Source of the DNA: Pseudomonadota bacterium
GTDB lineage: Bacteria; Pseudomonadota; Alphaproteobacteria; Azospirillales; Azospirillaceae
Length of the DNA: 6,580 nucleotides
NCBI GenBank assembly: GCA_023412175.1
Contig: JAEYOB010000060.1
Coordinates: 1-6,580 of the forward strand
Direction: 5' to 3'
Shown: one piece after another, positions 5,771 to 6,580 of the stretch
Numbering within the stretch: the stretch's first letter is position 1
Layout: every line of letters starts with the position of its first letter
The notes under the pieces: model-generated
Database searches by the model: none
Told to the model about the DNA's origin: nothing
The model's input: only the letters and a program-made list of their open reading frames with translations
Translations under genes and position numbers: made by a program

Positions 5771-6577
5771 ATGTTTGCGTTGCGCAGCCTGTTCCGGCCT
5801 CTGGCCCTGGCGGCCGCGGTGGTCGCCTCGCTGGCGGTGGCGAGCCACCCCGTCCAGGCCCAGAGTGTGGACGACATTCTGAAGAAGAAGAAGCTGACGG
5901 TCGGCATCCTCGCCGACTACCCGCCCTTCGGCTTCACCAACGAGAAGGGCGAGTTGGACGGCTACGACATCGAGGTCGGCAAGCTGATGGCCAAGTACCT
6001 GGGCGTCGAGGCCGAGATCATCGGCGTCACCGGCCCGAACCGCATCCCCTACCTGCTGACCAACAAGATCGACGTGCTGATCGCCACCTTCGGCATCACG
6101 CCGGAGCGCGCCAAGCAGGTGCAGTTCTCCATCCCCTACAGCAGCATCGACATCCTGGTTCTGGCCGACAAGGACCAGAAGATCACCTCGCCCGCCGAGC
6201 TGTCGGGCAAGCGCGTCGCCGTTACCCGCGCCTCCACCCAGGACACCGCGCTGAGCGCCGCCGCCCCGAAGGACGCGCAGCTCATGCGCTTCGACGACGA
6301 CGCCACCGCGGCGCAGGCGCTGATGTCCGGCCAGGTGGACGCCATGGGCGTGTCGTCGGTCGTCGCCGCCCAGATCCAGAAGCAGAACCCCGACAAGGGT
6401 TACGACGTGAAGTTCGTCATGCGCCGCCAGCCCAACGGCATCGCGCTGCGCCGCGGACAGAGCGACCTGCACCAGTGGGTCAACACCTTCCTGTACTTCG
6501 TAAAGAACAACGGCGAGTTGGACGCCATCCACCAGAAGTGGCTCGGTGCTCCGCTGCCGACGCTGCCGGTGTTCTGA
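5771..6577 (+). CDS. periplasmic amino-acid-type substrate-binding protein (268 aa)
   Basis: Captures the substrate in the periplasm and delivers it to the two permeases (SBP_bac_3 / HisJ-type family). A signal peptide is clear: MFALRSLFR, then a hydrophobic core PLALAAAVVASLAVA, then HPVQA with likely cleavage after Ala30. The mature protein starts QSVDDILKKKKLTVGILADYPPFGF, the usual first strand and ligand loop. GYDIEVGKLMAKYLG (64-78) is typical. IDVLIATFGITPERAKQVQFSIPY (100-123) contains Arg113, which by family analogy holds a ligand carboxylate. Asp190 in SGQVDAMG is placed like the acidic residue that holds the amino group. The protein is probably soluble; no lipobox is seen. The ATG at 5771 follows AAAAGGGAG, and full length is normal. 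Retention of the presumed carboxylate and amino contacts suggests an alpha-amino-acid-like ligand. The side-chain preference cannot be read. Only three bases remain after its stop, so any following gene is outside the window. Confidence 0.93.
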   Translation: MFALRSLFRPLALAAAVVASLAVASHPVQAQSVDDILKKKKLTVGILADYPPFGFTNEKGELDGYDIEVGKLMAKYLGVEAEIIGVTGPNRIPYLLTNKIDVLIATFGITPERAKQVQFSIPYSSIDILVLADKDQKITSPAELSGKRVAVTRASTQDTALSAAAPKDAQLMRFDDDATAAQALMSGQVDAMGVSSVVAAQIQKQNPDKGYDVKFVMRRQPNGIALRRGQSDLHQWVNTFLYFVKNNGELDAIHQKWLGAPLPTLPVF

Positions 6578-6580
6578 TCG

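Noticed and set aside
5879..5893. AAGAAG run encoding a lysine stretch near the start of the mature binding protein
   Set aside because: A short KKKK is common at the first strand of this binding-protein family; it is not a repeat element or slippage site.
5054..6532. Long open frame (492 codons) on the minus strand opposite the second permease and the binding protein
   Set aside because: Composition is a run of His, Gln, Gly, Arg and Val typical of the antisense of GC-rich genes. The plus-strand proteins have clear family motifs, a signal peptide and good ribosome sites.

Overview
The window is GC-rich, with strong G/C preference at third codon positions, Shine-Dalgarno-type ribosome sites and alphaproteobacterial-looking proteins. 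It suggests a free-living or plant-associated alphaproteobacterium of the Azospirillum / Rhodospirillales type. That assignment is inference from style, not from a database match. I recognise ordinary chromosomal or megaplasmid metabolic genes and no mobile element, CRISPR array, rRNA or tRNA.

Layout. The left half is coded on the minus strand. It holds a 2-keto-3-deoxygluconate kinase gene cut by the left edge (1-806), a strong hairpin (860-888), a small protein of unknown function (895-1140), an EamA/DMT-family exporter (1331-2263) and a HAD-superfamily phosphatase-like hydrolase (2474-3166). The right half is coded on the plus strand as one compact operon: a LacI-family repressor (3346-4368), two permeases of the polar/basic amino-acid ABC type (4386-5057 and 5075-5728) and a secreted substrate-binding protein (5771-6577). 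The matching ATPase is not in the window and is probably just past the right edge.

The regulatory centre is the 179-base divergent gap between the HAD gene and the lacI-type gene. It holds an 18-bp perfect palindrome with a central CG (TTTTAGAACGTTCTAAAA, 3216-3233), which is the architecture of a LacI-family operator. Between this site and the repressor's likely GTG start lies a leader with two overlapping inverted repeats that cannot both form completely.

A reasonable model is that the LacI-type protein represses its own transporter operon, and perhaps the HAD gene, until a small ligand appears. LacI regulators usually sense sugars, while the transporter is of an amino-acid type. With a KDG kinase nearby, the imported compound may be an amino-sugar acid or other sugar-amino compound. 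This is a hypothesis. I do not see a convincing entirely new system here; the most interesting parts are this regulator/transporter mismatch and the structured leader.
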